Origin: Hominisplanchenecus_A murintestinalis
GTDB taxonomy: Bacteria > Bacillota > Clostridia > Lachnospirales > Lachnospiraceae
Direction of reading: 5' to 3'
DNA length: 62,144 nt
NCBI RefSeq assembly: GCF_943193015.1
Contig: NZ_CALPCM010000016.1
Span: 1 to 62,144, forward strand
Part shown: piece by piece, positions 1 to 7,587 of the stretch
Layout of the letters: each line of letters starts with the position of its first letter
How positions within the stretch are numbered: the stretch's first letter is position 1
Program-made: the position numbers and the translations under genes
The notes under the pieces: model-generated
Databases searched by the model: none
The model's input: only the letters and a program-made list of their open reading frames with translations
Told to the model about the DNA's origin: nothing

Positions 1-88
1 GAATTACCCTTCTGTCTAACAAAAAAAGAATAAGCCTGTAAGCTGTTTTTCTTGCTTACAAACTTATTATACGAGGAGCGATTGACGC

Positions 89-382
89 ATGGCAAAGACC
101 AAAGCCGAAAAAATCACAAGCATTGAGGAAGAAATCCGACAGCTTGAAAACAGGCGCAGACAGCTTGTGCAGGAGCAAAAGGCACAGGAGCGCAAGGACA
201 GGACGAAACGCCTATGCCGCCGCATACTGGACGAACTGACCGCCCAGAACGCCCCCACAGCCCCCGCACAGGGCGCGGAAACGGCGGCACAGGGTAACAC
301 ACCACACACCGCTAAAACCGCCCATACAGCCCGCGAGGGCGGCGCAGGCGGGGACGCGGACGGGGGCGCGGCGCAAGGGTAA
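89..382 (+). CDS. DUF3847 family protein of a mobilizable element
   Basis: Small 97-residue protein. Residues 1-50 are charged and predicted coiled coil (KAEKITSIEEEIRQLENRRR, then a Lys/Arg-rich stretch); the tail is low-complexity Ala/Gly/Pro. GAGGAG precedes the ATG at a normal distance. Proteins of this type (DUF3847) usually sit immediately upstream of MobA/MobL relaxase genes in Firmicutes integrative elements, as here. A role as an accessory relaxosome or DNA-binding protein is inferred from context. GC is clearly higher than in the chromosomal genes further right, which supports transfer. The family call rests on the N-terminal pattern and synteny. Confidence 0.75.
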   Translation: MAKTKAEKITSIEEEIRQLENRRRQLVQEQKAQERKDRTKRLCRRILDELTAQNAPTAPAQGAETAAQGNTPHTAKTAHTAREGGAGGDADGGAAQG

Positions 383-397
383 CGGGCTATCCCTATA

Positions 398-447
398 CCC
401 TTGCTAAAAAAGCAAGGGCGCACTTATATACCACATAAATGTGGTAT
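398..447. other. oriT: Putative oriT of MobQ type
   Basis: Two perfect 8-bp inverted repeats lie side by side: CCCTTGCT/AGCAAGGG (398-405 and 411-418) and ATACCACA/TGTGGTAT (428-435 and 440-447). Between and overlapping them, 415-426 read on the minus strand give TAAGTGCGCCCT, the nic-region core known from RSF1010/R1162-like MobQ origins of transfer. The site lies 82 bases upstream of the relaxase start, the usual place for a cognate oriT. Motif and repeats are seen directly; nicking is inferred. Confidence 0.7.
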
Positions 448-528
448 GTGCGGTCTTGCAGACGGCGTTTTGTGCCTGCCGGCACAAAAGGAAACGGCGG
501 GAGTTACCCGCAGAAAGGAGCGTGGCGC

Positions 529-1935
529 GTGGCAATCTACCATTGCAGTATCAAAGTCATATCCCGCGGCAAAGGCAAATCCGCTGTTGCCGCCGCCGCT
601 TACCGGGCGGGGGAAAAAATCACAAACCAGTTTGACGGAATGACCCACGACTACACCCATAAGGGCGGTGTCGTCCATACGGAGATTTTACTCCCCGACC
701 ACGCCCCCGCCGCTTTTTCAGACAGGGCGGTTTTATGGAACGAGGTTGAGAAAATCGAGAAAGCGAAAAACGCCCAGCTTGCGCGGGAGATTGAAATTGC
801 CTTACCCCGCGAACTGACGAGGGAGCAAGGCATTTCCCTTGTCCGCGAGTATGTGAAACGGCATTTTGTGGCGGCGGGAATGTGCGCCGATGTATGCCTA
901 CATGATACGGGCGGCGGCAACCCCCACGCCCATATCATGCTGACAATGCGCCCTTTTAACGAGGGCGGCGAGTGGGGAGCGAAGCAGAAAAAGGAGTACA
1001 TTCTTGACAGGGACGGGAATAAAATCTATGACCCGAAAAAGCGGCAGTACAAATGCAAATCCATTCCCGCTACCGACTGGAACGAGCAGACCAAAGCCGA
1101 GGAATGGCGGGCGGCATGGGCGGGGCTTTGCAATCAGGTATTGGAGCAGTACGGACACGCGGAGCGTATCGACCACCGCAGTTATGAGCGGCAAGGGATA
1201 GACCAGATACCCACCGTCCATTTAGGCGTTGCCGCTTCCGCTATGGAGAAGCGCGGTATCCGCACCGAGCGCGGCGACCTTAACCGCGAAATCGAAGTGA
1301 CGAACCAGAAGTTGCGGCAGTTAAAGGCGCGTATCTCCAAACTGCAAAACTGGTTGAAAGAAGAAGCCGAGAACACCGAGCCGCCCACCCTTGCTGACTA
1401 CATTCAAGGCATTTTGTCACGCAAGGCACAGGCGGGGAAAGCGGGATATTCGCAATCGCTGTATAATCTCAAAGACGCGGCGAAAATGCTGAACTTCCTG
1501 CAAACCAACAGCATTATGGATATGGCGGGGCTTGATGAAAAATTCAAGTCCATGATAGGGGAACAACTGGATATTCAAGGGAAGCTGAAACCTGTTGAGC
1601 GACGGCTTGCCACTCTGAAAATGCATTTAGAGCAAGCCGACATTTATTTCAAGTGTAAGGGAAAGAAGCCGCTGATCGAAGCCGAGCAAATCCTATTCAC
1701 AACGGCGAAAGATTATCTCAAAGGTGTGATGAACGGCAAGACCACAATCCCGACAAAGGCATGGAAAGAAGAATACACCAAGCTGACCGCCGAGAGGAAA
1801 ACGCTTAATCAGCGGTATCTTGCATTGAAAGAGGAAGTGAAAGAAGCGGAGAAAATCAGAAAGAGTGTTTACAGTATCTTGCGGCAGGAACAGCGGGAAC
1901 AGCAACCCCGCAGAAAGCAGGATATGGAGCGATAA
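529..1935 (+). CDS. MobA/MobL (MobQ) conjugative relaxase
   Basis: Relaxase that would nick oriT and pilot single-stranded DNA in mobilization. The chosen start is GTG at 529, with AAAGGAG eight bases upstream; this gives the family N-terminus VAIYHCSIKVISRGKGKSAV. A longer in-frame ATG at 439 lies inside the oriT repeats and has no ribosome site. The likely catalytic Tyr is residue 25 (in AAAAYRAG), and the metal-binding His motif is in the NPHAHIMLTMRPF segment. The C-terminal half is helical and Lys/Glu rich. At 468 residues it resembles the shorter MobQ relaxases without a primase domain. With the upstream DUF3847 gene and oriT it forms a complete mobilization module; no coupling protein or secretion genes are visible. 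Confidence 0.92.
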   Translation: MAIYHCSIKVISRGKGKSAVAAAAYRAGEKITNQFDGMTHDYTHKGGVVHTEILLPDHAPAAFSDRAVLWNEVEKIEKAKNAQLAREIEIALPRELTREQGISLVREYVKRHFVAAGMCADVCLHDTGGGNPHAHIMLTMRPFNEGGEWGAKQKKEYILDRDGNKIYDPKKRQYKCKSIPATDWNEQTKAEEWRAAWAGLCNQVLEQYGHAERIDHRSYERQGIDQIPTVHLGVAASAMEKRGIRTERGDLNREIEVTNQKLRQLKARISKLQNWLKEEAENTEPPTLADYIQGILSRKAQAGKAGYSQSLYNLKDAAKMLNFLQTNSIMDMAGLDEKFKSMIGEQLDIQGKLKPVERRLATLKMHLEQADIYFKCKGKKPLIEAEQILFTTAKDYLKGVMNGKTTIPTKAWKEEYTKLTAERKTLNQRYLALKEEVKEAEKIRKSVYSILRQEQREQQPRRKQDMER

Positions 1936-2012
1936 CAAACAGGGCGGCGGGATAGTCAACACCTGCCCGCCGCTCTGTTTTGAGTTTTGAATTAGCCCGA
2001 TAAATGAGAAAT

Positions 2013-2612
2013 TTATTCGCCAACTTTTGAAACCACTTTTTGTTCCGTTATTTCCATGTGTTGCTGACGGTATGTGTCATTGTCTTTCGCTTTGAGTTCG
2101 GCATTTACTTGTGCAAGCTGTGCCTCTAATTTCTCTTTTTCCTTTGGTTCCTTTGCCGCCGCAATTTTCTGTTCAAGCTGTGTTTGTGTTTGCTTTAACT
2201 TCTCAATCTCCTTATCTACTTTATCTGTGTTTACAGTAGTCTTTACAATATTAGGTTTTTCGCTCTCGTCCTGGGGCTTGGCTTTAGGTTGTCCCTGTGC
2301 AGTTTCACAACTCTCATCTACTTGAATAATTCTCCGACCATTTTCATCGTGAGTAACTTGATACACTCCCGCCGATTGTTGCGGCGGTTGTGCTTCATAG
2401 GTATCAACTCTTTTTTTTATGTCATTAGAAGAAGTATTGCGGCTTTCTTGCCCTTTTTGCTGTTCTAACTGGGCGATATGCTTTTCTATATTTGTAATGC
2501 GCTTGTTTTTTAACTGCTCTATTTTCCTATCCAAAGAAGAAGTATCATTGATTTCCTTTGCTTTGGGTGTGGTTGCCGGGCTGACTGCGCCAGCTATATT
2601 TGTTATACTCAT
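2013..2612 (-). CDS. Hypothetical coiled-coil protein
   Basis: Protein of 199 residues without a signal peptide or membrane segment. It has two Gln/Lys/Glu-rich coiled-coil regions (about residues 28-55 and 128-175) separated by a polar linker containing the segment YQVTHDENGRRIIQV. GGGGGAGGAAT lies just upstream of the ATG, and a good promoter is present further upstream. It is encoded convergently to the relaxase, within or at the edge of the mobile element. I do not recognise a named family; similar short coiled-coil proteins occur in Lachnospiraceae, so it may be a chromosomal or element cargo gene. Confidence 0.75.
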   Translation of the reverse strand: MSITNIAGAVSPATTPKAKEINDTSSLDRKIEQLKNKRITNIEKHIAQLEQQKGQESRNTSSNDIKKRVDTYEAQPPQQSAGVYQVTHDENGRRIIQVDESCETAQGQPKAKPQDESEKPNIVKTTVNTDKVDKEIEKLKQTQTQLEQKIAAAKEPKEKEKLEAQLAQVNAELKAKDNDTYRQQHMEITEQKVVSKVGE

Positions 2613-2655
2613 TGCCCATTCCTCCCCCTATAAAAATTTTTCCAACTATATTTGA

Positions 2656-2684
2656 ATTATAGCACACCTCTCTGACAAAAACAA
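2656..2684 (-). promoter_or_regulatory. Sigma-A type promoter for the coiled-coil gene
   Basis: On the minus strand TTGTTT (2684-2679), 17 bases, TATAAT (2661-2656), followed about 45 bases later by the ATG of the coiled-coil protein gene. Confidence 0.6.
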
Positions 2685-2709
2685 CCCCTGCTCTATATCC
2701 GTTCCGACT

Positions 2710-2792
2710 ATCCAGACCGTCAAGGGACGAGTAGTATTTTTTCGCAAAGTGCGCGAAAAAATCTCCACTCTTAAACCCTTGACCGTCTGGAT
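2710..2792. repeat. Nested perfect inverted repeats
   Basis: A 17-bp arm (2710-2726) is repeated in perfect inverse at 2776-2792. Inside the 49-bp spacer is a second inverted repeat, TTTTTTCGC (2737-2745) and GCGAAAAAA (2753-2761). The whole could fold into one long interrupted hairpin. Between the coiled-coil gene (ending upstream at 2612) and the surface-protein remnant starting at 3165 I see no supported gene, only GC-rich sequence of mobile-element character. Confidence 0.6.
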
Positions 2793-3164
2793 TTTTGCCG
2801 TTGCCATTTCGCCGCCGAAAACGGGGAACAGGATTTGACAACCCTGCCCCCGCTTTCGTCCGCTTCATTCTAACGGCAAAACCGTCTGCACTACTTCGGC
2901 GGCTGTCGGTAGGTTTTACGGTGGCTCTGCCCCCGCGCCCCCGACATCTCCCAAAGAACAGAATGGAATGTTACGCAATAGGGCTTGAAAAGGCTTGATT
3001 TTTAAGGCGTTTCAGGCACGAAAAACCACCAAGCAAGGGTTTTATACTACCCACACGCGAAAACGGCTTCTAACCGTCCACAGGTGCATTTTGCGCCCCT
3101 ATTCCTGCCCCGTTTCCCGCCGCACTAATAAGGGCTTGCGTCAATAACTCAAAAAAGCACTTGA

Positions 3165-3788
3165 CAAAACACTTCATGGAAGACGACGGAGGATGCAACG
3201 GTATTTGCAGAGGAGCGGCAGGAGCGGGTATGTTCTGTATGCGGTAGTTCTGAAAAGCGCAGCTATGACAAACGGCTGTCTCCGTATATAAAGCTGATGG
3301 CAAAAAGCCTGAAGATGCAGCTAAGACAAGCGACAAAGAAATTCAAAGTGACAGGCATGGCCAAAGGCGATTCGGTTGTCTCCGTAAGCTCAAGCAATCA
3401 GAAGATTTTAAAAGTATCGCAGGTGAGTCCTGACGGCGCTTTTAAACTGAAAGCCCAGAAGAAAAAAGGCAGGGTGAAGCTGACAATCACATTGGCGAGC
3501 GGATTGAAAAAGACGGTTAACGTAAAAGTGCAGAAAGAAAAGGTAAAAACAACAAAGGTTACCGTGAAATCTAAGAATGTGTCGCTTACAAGAGGAAAGA
3601 AAATATCATTAGAACCTGTTATTGCCCCGGTGACGTCACAGGAGAAGATAACATGTAAAAGTTCAAATAAAAAGATTGCGGCGGTCAATGCGAAAGGCGT
3701 TGTCACTGCGAGAAAAGCAGGAACGGCAAAGATTATTGTTTGTTCCGGGAGAAAGAAAGTGACTGTAACGGTGAAAGTAGGGAAATAA
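3165..3788 (+). pseudogene. 3' remnant of an Ig-like (BIG2) surface protein gene
   Basis: The reading frame is open from 3165, directly after an in-frame TGA, to TAA at 3788. It begins mid-domain with a Trp-Lys-Thr-Thr segment and a CSVCG cysteine motif, followed by two Lys-rich bacterial Ig-like repeats (for example SSNKKIAAVNAKGVVTARKA). Such Cys-x-x-Cys segments followed by Ig-like repeats form the extreme C-terminus of large Lachnospiraceae surface proteins. There is no signal peptide, and no ribosome site precedes the internal ATG at 3297, so the gene has lost its 5' part. The GC-rich mobile DNA ends at this junction, suggesting that element insertion or a linked deletion removed the rest. 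Confidence 0.7.
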
Positions 3789-3805
3789 GGTAACAGTTCA
3801 GCCCA

Positions 3806-3830
3806 GGACTTTGCACTTGCTGCAAAGTCC
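3806..3830. other. Perfect hairpin after the surface-protein remnant
   Basis: GGACTTTGCA (3806-3815), loop of 5, TGCAAAGTCC (3821-3830). There is no T-run on either side, so it is not a canonical terminator. It follows the 14-base GGTAACAGTTCAGC segment that also occurs upstream of the CHAP gene near 47.07 kb. Confidence 0.45.
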
Positions 3831-3879
3831 GTGAAATATCGTCATGGCGGTCGCTTCATTGTAACTTTTTGCAAAGCCG

Positions 3880-3908
3880 TTGACGTTTTGAGGATTTATA
3901 GATATAAT
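3880..3908 (+). promoter_or_regulatory. Strong sigma-A type promoter
   Basis: TTGACG (3880-3885), 17 bases, TATAAT (3903-3908). No gene with a ribosome site follows before the terminator at 3984-4031, so it probably drives a short non-coding transcript. Confidence 0.6.
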
Positions 3909-3914
3909 GCAGTT

Positions 3915-4033
3915 AGTGGACAAAAACCGTTGGAGGTTTTTAGCGGGATTAGTGCGTGCACGGATGCTGAATTTGAGCTGTTGAAAAATGACTCACGAAA
4001 GCGGGTTTCGGCGTTTTCGTGAGTCATTTTTCA
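3915..4033 (+). ncRNA. Candidate small RNA of about 120 nt
   Basis: Starts about 7 bases after a near-consensus -10 box and ends at a 17-bp terminator hairpin. Inside is a hairpin of AAAAACC and GGTTTTT arms around 3921-3940. A 22-codon frame starting with GTG at 3916 exists but has no ribosome site. The RNA is inferred from the promoter and terminator only; no known family is recognised. Confidence 0.4.
3984..4031. terminator. Bidirectional intrinsic terminator
   Basis: 17-bp perfect stem: arm 3984-4000 begins AAAAATGACTCACG and arm 4015-4031 ends with five Ts, with a 14-base loop. It insulates the helicase gene from upstream transcription. Confidence 0.8.
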
Positions 4034-4097
4034 TAGAACTTTCAAAGGGATTTAGAATATTTTCTATAAATATATTTTTGATTAGGAGCATAGGCAT

Positions 4098-7037
4098 ATG
4101 GAAACTGAAACATACCAACTCCTGGAACAAGGGTTTGCAGCTGCATTTATAAATCGTAATATTTCCTCAAACTTGGCTTATAAGCCGCAGTTTGTCTCGA
4201 ATGATTACAGACAGGGCAAAAAGGTTCTCTCATCCATTGAGGATGAGCTTTTTTCGTGTGATGAATTTGCGATCAGTGTTGCGTTTATTACGAGGGGAGG
4301 GATTACACCTCTGCTTCAGACGTTAAAGGAGCTTGAAAAGAGGGGGATTCCCGGAAGGATTTTGACGACAGATTATTTAAATTTCAGTGAGCCGAAGGCG
4401 ATGGAAACGCTTGCTGGCTTAAAGAATATTACGCTGAAAATGTATGTAACGGAGGAAGCACGGGAAGGATTTCATACCAAAGGATACATTTTTAAGAAGG
4501 AAGAATTATATCGTATTATAATTGGCAGTTCGAATATGACGCAGAGTGCGCTTACAACAAACCGGGAGTGGAATACGAAAATCGTGTCGGCCGAACAGGG
4601 AGAATACACACAGGATGTGCTGGCGGAGTTTGAGCAGTTATGGGATTCCTCGCATGCGTTACCGTATGAAAAGTTTATTGATCAGTATTCGGAAAGCTAT
4701 GTTCGAAATAAAGTAATCAGGAAGCAAAAGGAAATTGCAAGGAAGCAGGAGGTTGTTCGGTTGGAGGAGTTTACGCTTCAGCCGAATTCTATGCAGGTGG
4801 GATTTATTGCGAATTTGCAGAAGCTTCGGGAGTATGGTGAGGAAAAAGCTCTCTTAATTTCGGCGACAGGTACTGGGAAAACATATGCCTCTGCGTTTGC
4901 CCTGCGTGAAGAAAATCCAGAAAAGGTTTTGTTTTTAGTACATAGAGAGCAGATTGCAAAACAGGCAATCCGTAGCTATAAAAAGGTCTTTGGGAATACG
5001 AAGAGTTTCGGGCTTTTATCCGGAAATTCTAAGGAGTACGACGCCGAGTATTTATTTTCTACCATGAATATGATGGCAAGACCGGAAGTGCATGAACGAT
5101 TTTCGCCGGACGAATTTCAGGTGATTGTTATAGATGAGGCTCACAGAACAGGAGCAGGCAGCTATCAGGAGATTATGAAATATTTCAAGCCGAAATTCTG
5201 GCTGGGAATGACAGCCTCACCGGAGCGAACGGATGATTTTGATGTATTTGAGGCGTTTGACCATAATATTGCGTATGAAATACGTTTGCAGCAGGCAATG
5301 GAAGAAAATCTGCTGTGTCCATTTCATTATTTTGGTATCACAGATTTGAGGATTGATGGGGAAGCGGTGGAGGATAAGGCAGACTTTAACTGTCTTATAT
5401 CGGATACGCGTGTGGATTATGTAATTGAGCAGGCGGCGTTTTATGGTTTCAGCGGCAGCCGTGTAAAGGGACTGATTTTTTGCAGTTCGAAAAGAGAAGC
5501 GGCAGTTCTCAGTGAGAAGTTCAATGACAGGGGATTTCGGGCGCTCGCCTTAACTGGTGAAGATAAACAGGAAAAGAGAGAGGAAGCGGTAGAACGACTG
5601 GTATCTGATGGGCGGGAGGATATTCTGGATTATATATTTACAGTGGATATTTTTAATGAGGGTGTTGACATTCCAGAGATTAACCAGGTCATTATGCTTC
5701 GGCCAACGGAGTCGCCAATTGTATTCGTCCAACAGTTAGGGAGAGGACTGCGAAAGGCAGAAGATAAGGAATACGTGGTGATATTGGATTTTATAGGGAA
5801 TTACGAGAATAATTTTATGATACCGATTGCGTTGTCCGGTGAGCGAAACTACAATAAGGATAACATGCGCCGCTATGTGATGGAAGGATGCCGGGTGATT
5901 CCGGGGGCGTCTACTATTCATTTTGATGAGATTGCTAAAAACAAAATTTTTCGTTCTATCGACCAGATGAAGGGAATCAAGTCGATAATAAAAAAGAGTT
6001 ACCGTGATTTAAAATATCGGCTGGGACGGGTTCCAACGCTGATGGACTTTTATAAAAATGGAGAAGTGGACCCTCTGCTTATTTTGGAGCATTATAAAAC
6101 ATATTATTATTTTTTGCAGAGTGTTGACCGGGAGCAGTGTACGGAGTCCTTAACAGAAAAAGAAGTCCTGACGCTGGAATATGTTTCGAAAGTTGTTGCG
6201 AGAGGGAAACGTCCTCATGAGGCTGAGATTTTGTCGGAGATTATGAAAAGGGGACAAGTTGACAAATTGTTTGTCATTGAGGAAATTGAGAGAAAGTATG
6301 GGAGTAGGGTATCTGAACGTGAGATAGATTCTGCTGTTTCGAATCTGGAGGGTTCTTTTGTTAGTAAAAGCGATGAACAAAAGAAATACGCGCAGATTGA
6401 AATGGTACAGAGCACACAGTCGGGGATGATCTGGAGAATGAGGAGTTTATATGAAAGGCTGAATCATCCGGCATTTTATTCCTTTATGAAGGATTTAGTA
6501 GAGCTTTCTCAGGCAAGAATGCAGGATTTGTATGCAGGGAAATTGCGGGAAGATGTGTTTGTGCTCTATGAAAAATACTCTCGCAGGGATGTATGTCAGT
6601 TATTGAATTGCACAAGGGATATGTCCTCTACGATGTATGGAATGAGACGAATTGACGGCGATGCCTGTATTTTTGTGACGTATCATAAGCAGGAGAGTGC
6701 TTCGGGGCAGGAATATTTAGAGGGAAAGCCGGATTATGCAGATGAATTTGTGGATAATCACACTTTTATGTGGGATTCTCAAATTGGAAGGGGACCGGAC
6801 AGCAGTTATATGAAAGAGGTATTGACGGCAGAGCGCAGACGGCTTTTTATAAAGAAGAGTGATTCTGAAGGCGCGGAGTTTTACTATATGGGGCTTTTTG
6901 ATGTAATAGAAGCGAAAGCAGGGCAGAAAAAAGATAACCGTGGAAAGATGCGGGAGATTACGAAGGTTAAGGCACATATGCACCAGGAAGTCAGGGAAGA
7001 TTTGCTGAATTATTTAAAGAGCACAGTTGAAACATAA
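4098..7037 (+). CDS. PLD-domain SF2 helicase with DUF3427
   Basis: Protein of 979 residues. Residues 30-190 form a phospholipase-D-like nuclease domain with HTKGY (126-130) and a following GSSN. A superfamily II helicase core follows: Walker A SATGTGKT (255-262), DEAH (346-349), TASPERT (372-378) and the C-terminal motif QLGRGLRKAE. The last third is the DUF3427 region. Proteins of this architecture are single-chain nuclease-helicases thought to act on DNA, often in genome-defence or restriction-like contexts. AGGAG precedes the ATG, and a weak promoter (TTCAAA, 18 bases, TATAAA) lies at 4041-4070. A NUDIX hydrolase gene follows after 27 bases, apparently in one operon. Domain calls are firm; a defence role is inferred. 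Confidence 0.9.
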   Translation: METETYQLLEQGFAAAFINRNISSNLAYKPQFVSNDYRQGKKVLSSIEDELFSCDEFAISVAFITRGGITPLLQTLKELEKRGIPGRILTTDYLNFSEPKAMETLAGLKNITLKMYVTEEAREGFHTKGYIFKKEELYRIIIGSSNMTQSALTTNREWNTKIVSAEQGEYTQDVLAEFEQLWDSSHALPYEKFIDQYSESYVRNKVIRKQKEIARKQEVVRLEEFTLQPNSMQVGFIANLQKLREYGEEKALLISATGTGKTYASAFALREENPEKVLFLVHREQIAKQAIRSYKKVFGNTKSFGLLSGNSKEYDAEYLFSTMNMMARPEVHERFSPDEFQVIVIDEAHRTGAGSYQEIMKYFKPKFWLGMTASPERTDDFDVFEAFDHNIAYEIRLQQAMEENLLCPFHYFGITDLRIDGEAVEDKADFNCLISDTRVDYVIEQAAFYGFSGSRVKGLIFCSSKREAAVLSEKFNDRGFRALALTGEDKQEKREEAVERLVSDGREDILDYIFTVDIFNEGVDIPEINQVIMLRPTESPIVFVQQLGRGLRKAEDKEYVVILDFIGNYENNFMIPIALSGERNYNKDNMRRYVMEGCRVIPGASTIHFDEIAKNKIFRSIDQMKGIKSIIKKSYRDLKYRLGRVPTLMDFYKNGEVDPLLILEHYKTYYYFLQSVDREQCTESLTEKEVLTLEYVSKVVARGKRPHEAEILSEIMKRGQVDKLFVIEEIERKYGSRVSEREIDSAVSNLEGSFVSKSDEQKKYAQIEMVQSTQSGMIWRMRSLYERLNHPAFYSFMKDLVELSQARMQDLYAGKLREDVFVLYEKYSRRDVCQLLNCTRDMSSTMYGMRRIDGDACIFVTYHKQESASGQEYLEGKPDYADEFVDNHTFMWDSQIGRGPDSSYMKEVLTAERRRLFIKKSDSEGAEFYYMGLFDVIEAKAGQKKDNRGKMREITKVKAHMHQEVREDLLNYLKSTVET

Positions 7038-7064
7038 AAATTTGTATATTACGGCGGAGGTTCT

Positions 7065-7469
7065 ATGAAAACAATTAAAGTAACAGCAGCAATCATCATC
7101 CATAACAATATGGTATTCGCAACCCAACGCGGTTACGGAGAATTTAAAGACGGTTGGGAATTTCCGGGCGGTAAGGTGGAAGGTGGGGAAACATCCCGGA
7201 CTGCTCTGGTACGTGAAATTCGTGAGGAGCTGGACACCGAAATTGAAGTTGGAGAACTTTTTGATACAGTGGAGTATGATTATCCGGCGTTTCATTTGTC
7301 GATGGACTGTTATATCTGCAAGGTGATTTCGGGAAAGCTGGTGCTGAAAGAGCATGAGGACGCCAGATGGCTGAAATGGGATCAGTTGGACAGTGTGGAC
7401 TGGCTTCCGGCGGATATCGGGTTGATTCGAAAGCTTGCAGAATATCTACAAAATGGGAGCAAAGGGTAA
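7065..7469 (+). CDS. NUDIX hydrolase, MutT-like
   Basis: 134-residue (deoxy)nucleoside triphosphate diphosphatase. The complete Nudix box lies at about residues 35-60 (GGKVEGGETSR, then REIREEL). The N-terminal strand KVTAAIIIHNNMVFATQRG and the EFKDGWEFPGGK segment resemble 8-oxo-dGTP or CTP pyrophosphohydrolases of the MutT/NudG type. GGCGGAGG precedes the ATG. Because it directly follows the helicase gene, it may hydrolyse damaged or signalling nucleotides in the same pathway; substrate cannot be told from sequence. Confidence 0.88.
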   Translation: MKTIKVTAAIIIHNNMVFATQRGYGEFKDGWEFPGGKVEGGETSRTALVREIREELDTEIEVGELFDTVEYDYPAFHLSMDCYICKVISGKLVLKEHEDARWLKWDQLDSVDWLPADIGLIRKLAEYLQNGSKG

Positions 7470-7508
7470 GTATATGCTGGGGAGAAGTTACAGTCCATTT
7501 TGGACGAA

Positions 7509-7537
7509 TTAACAGAGTGTAGAAAACATGATAAAAT
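7509..7537 (+). promoter_or_regulatory. Promoter of the PRTase/StiP/HpcH operon
   Basis: TTAACA (7509-7514), 17 bases, TAAAAT (7532-7537), about 50 bases upstream of the first start codon of the operon. Confidence 0.5.
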
Positions 7538-7587
7538 ATGGAAAAGAAGATAGAAGATATTCACAAAAATCGGAGTAAGAGGTAAGC

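Noticed and set aside
3070..3336. Minus-strand frame of 88 codons at the mobile-element edge
   Set aside because: It crosses the junction into the surface-protein remnant on the other strand; the part left of 3170 could be a real small element gene but I see no ribosome site to support it.
3831..4022. 63-codon plus-strand frame
   Set aside because: It spans a consensus promoter and half of a terminator hairpin, and has no ribosome site.
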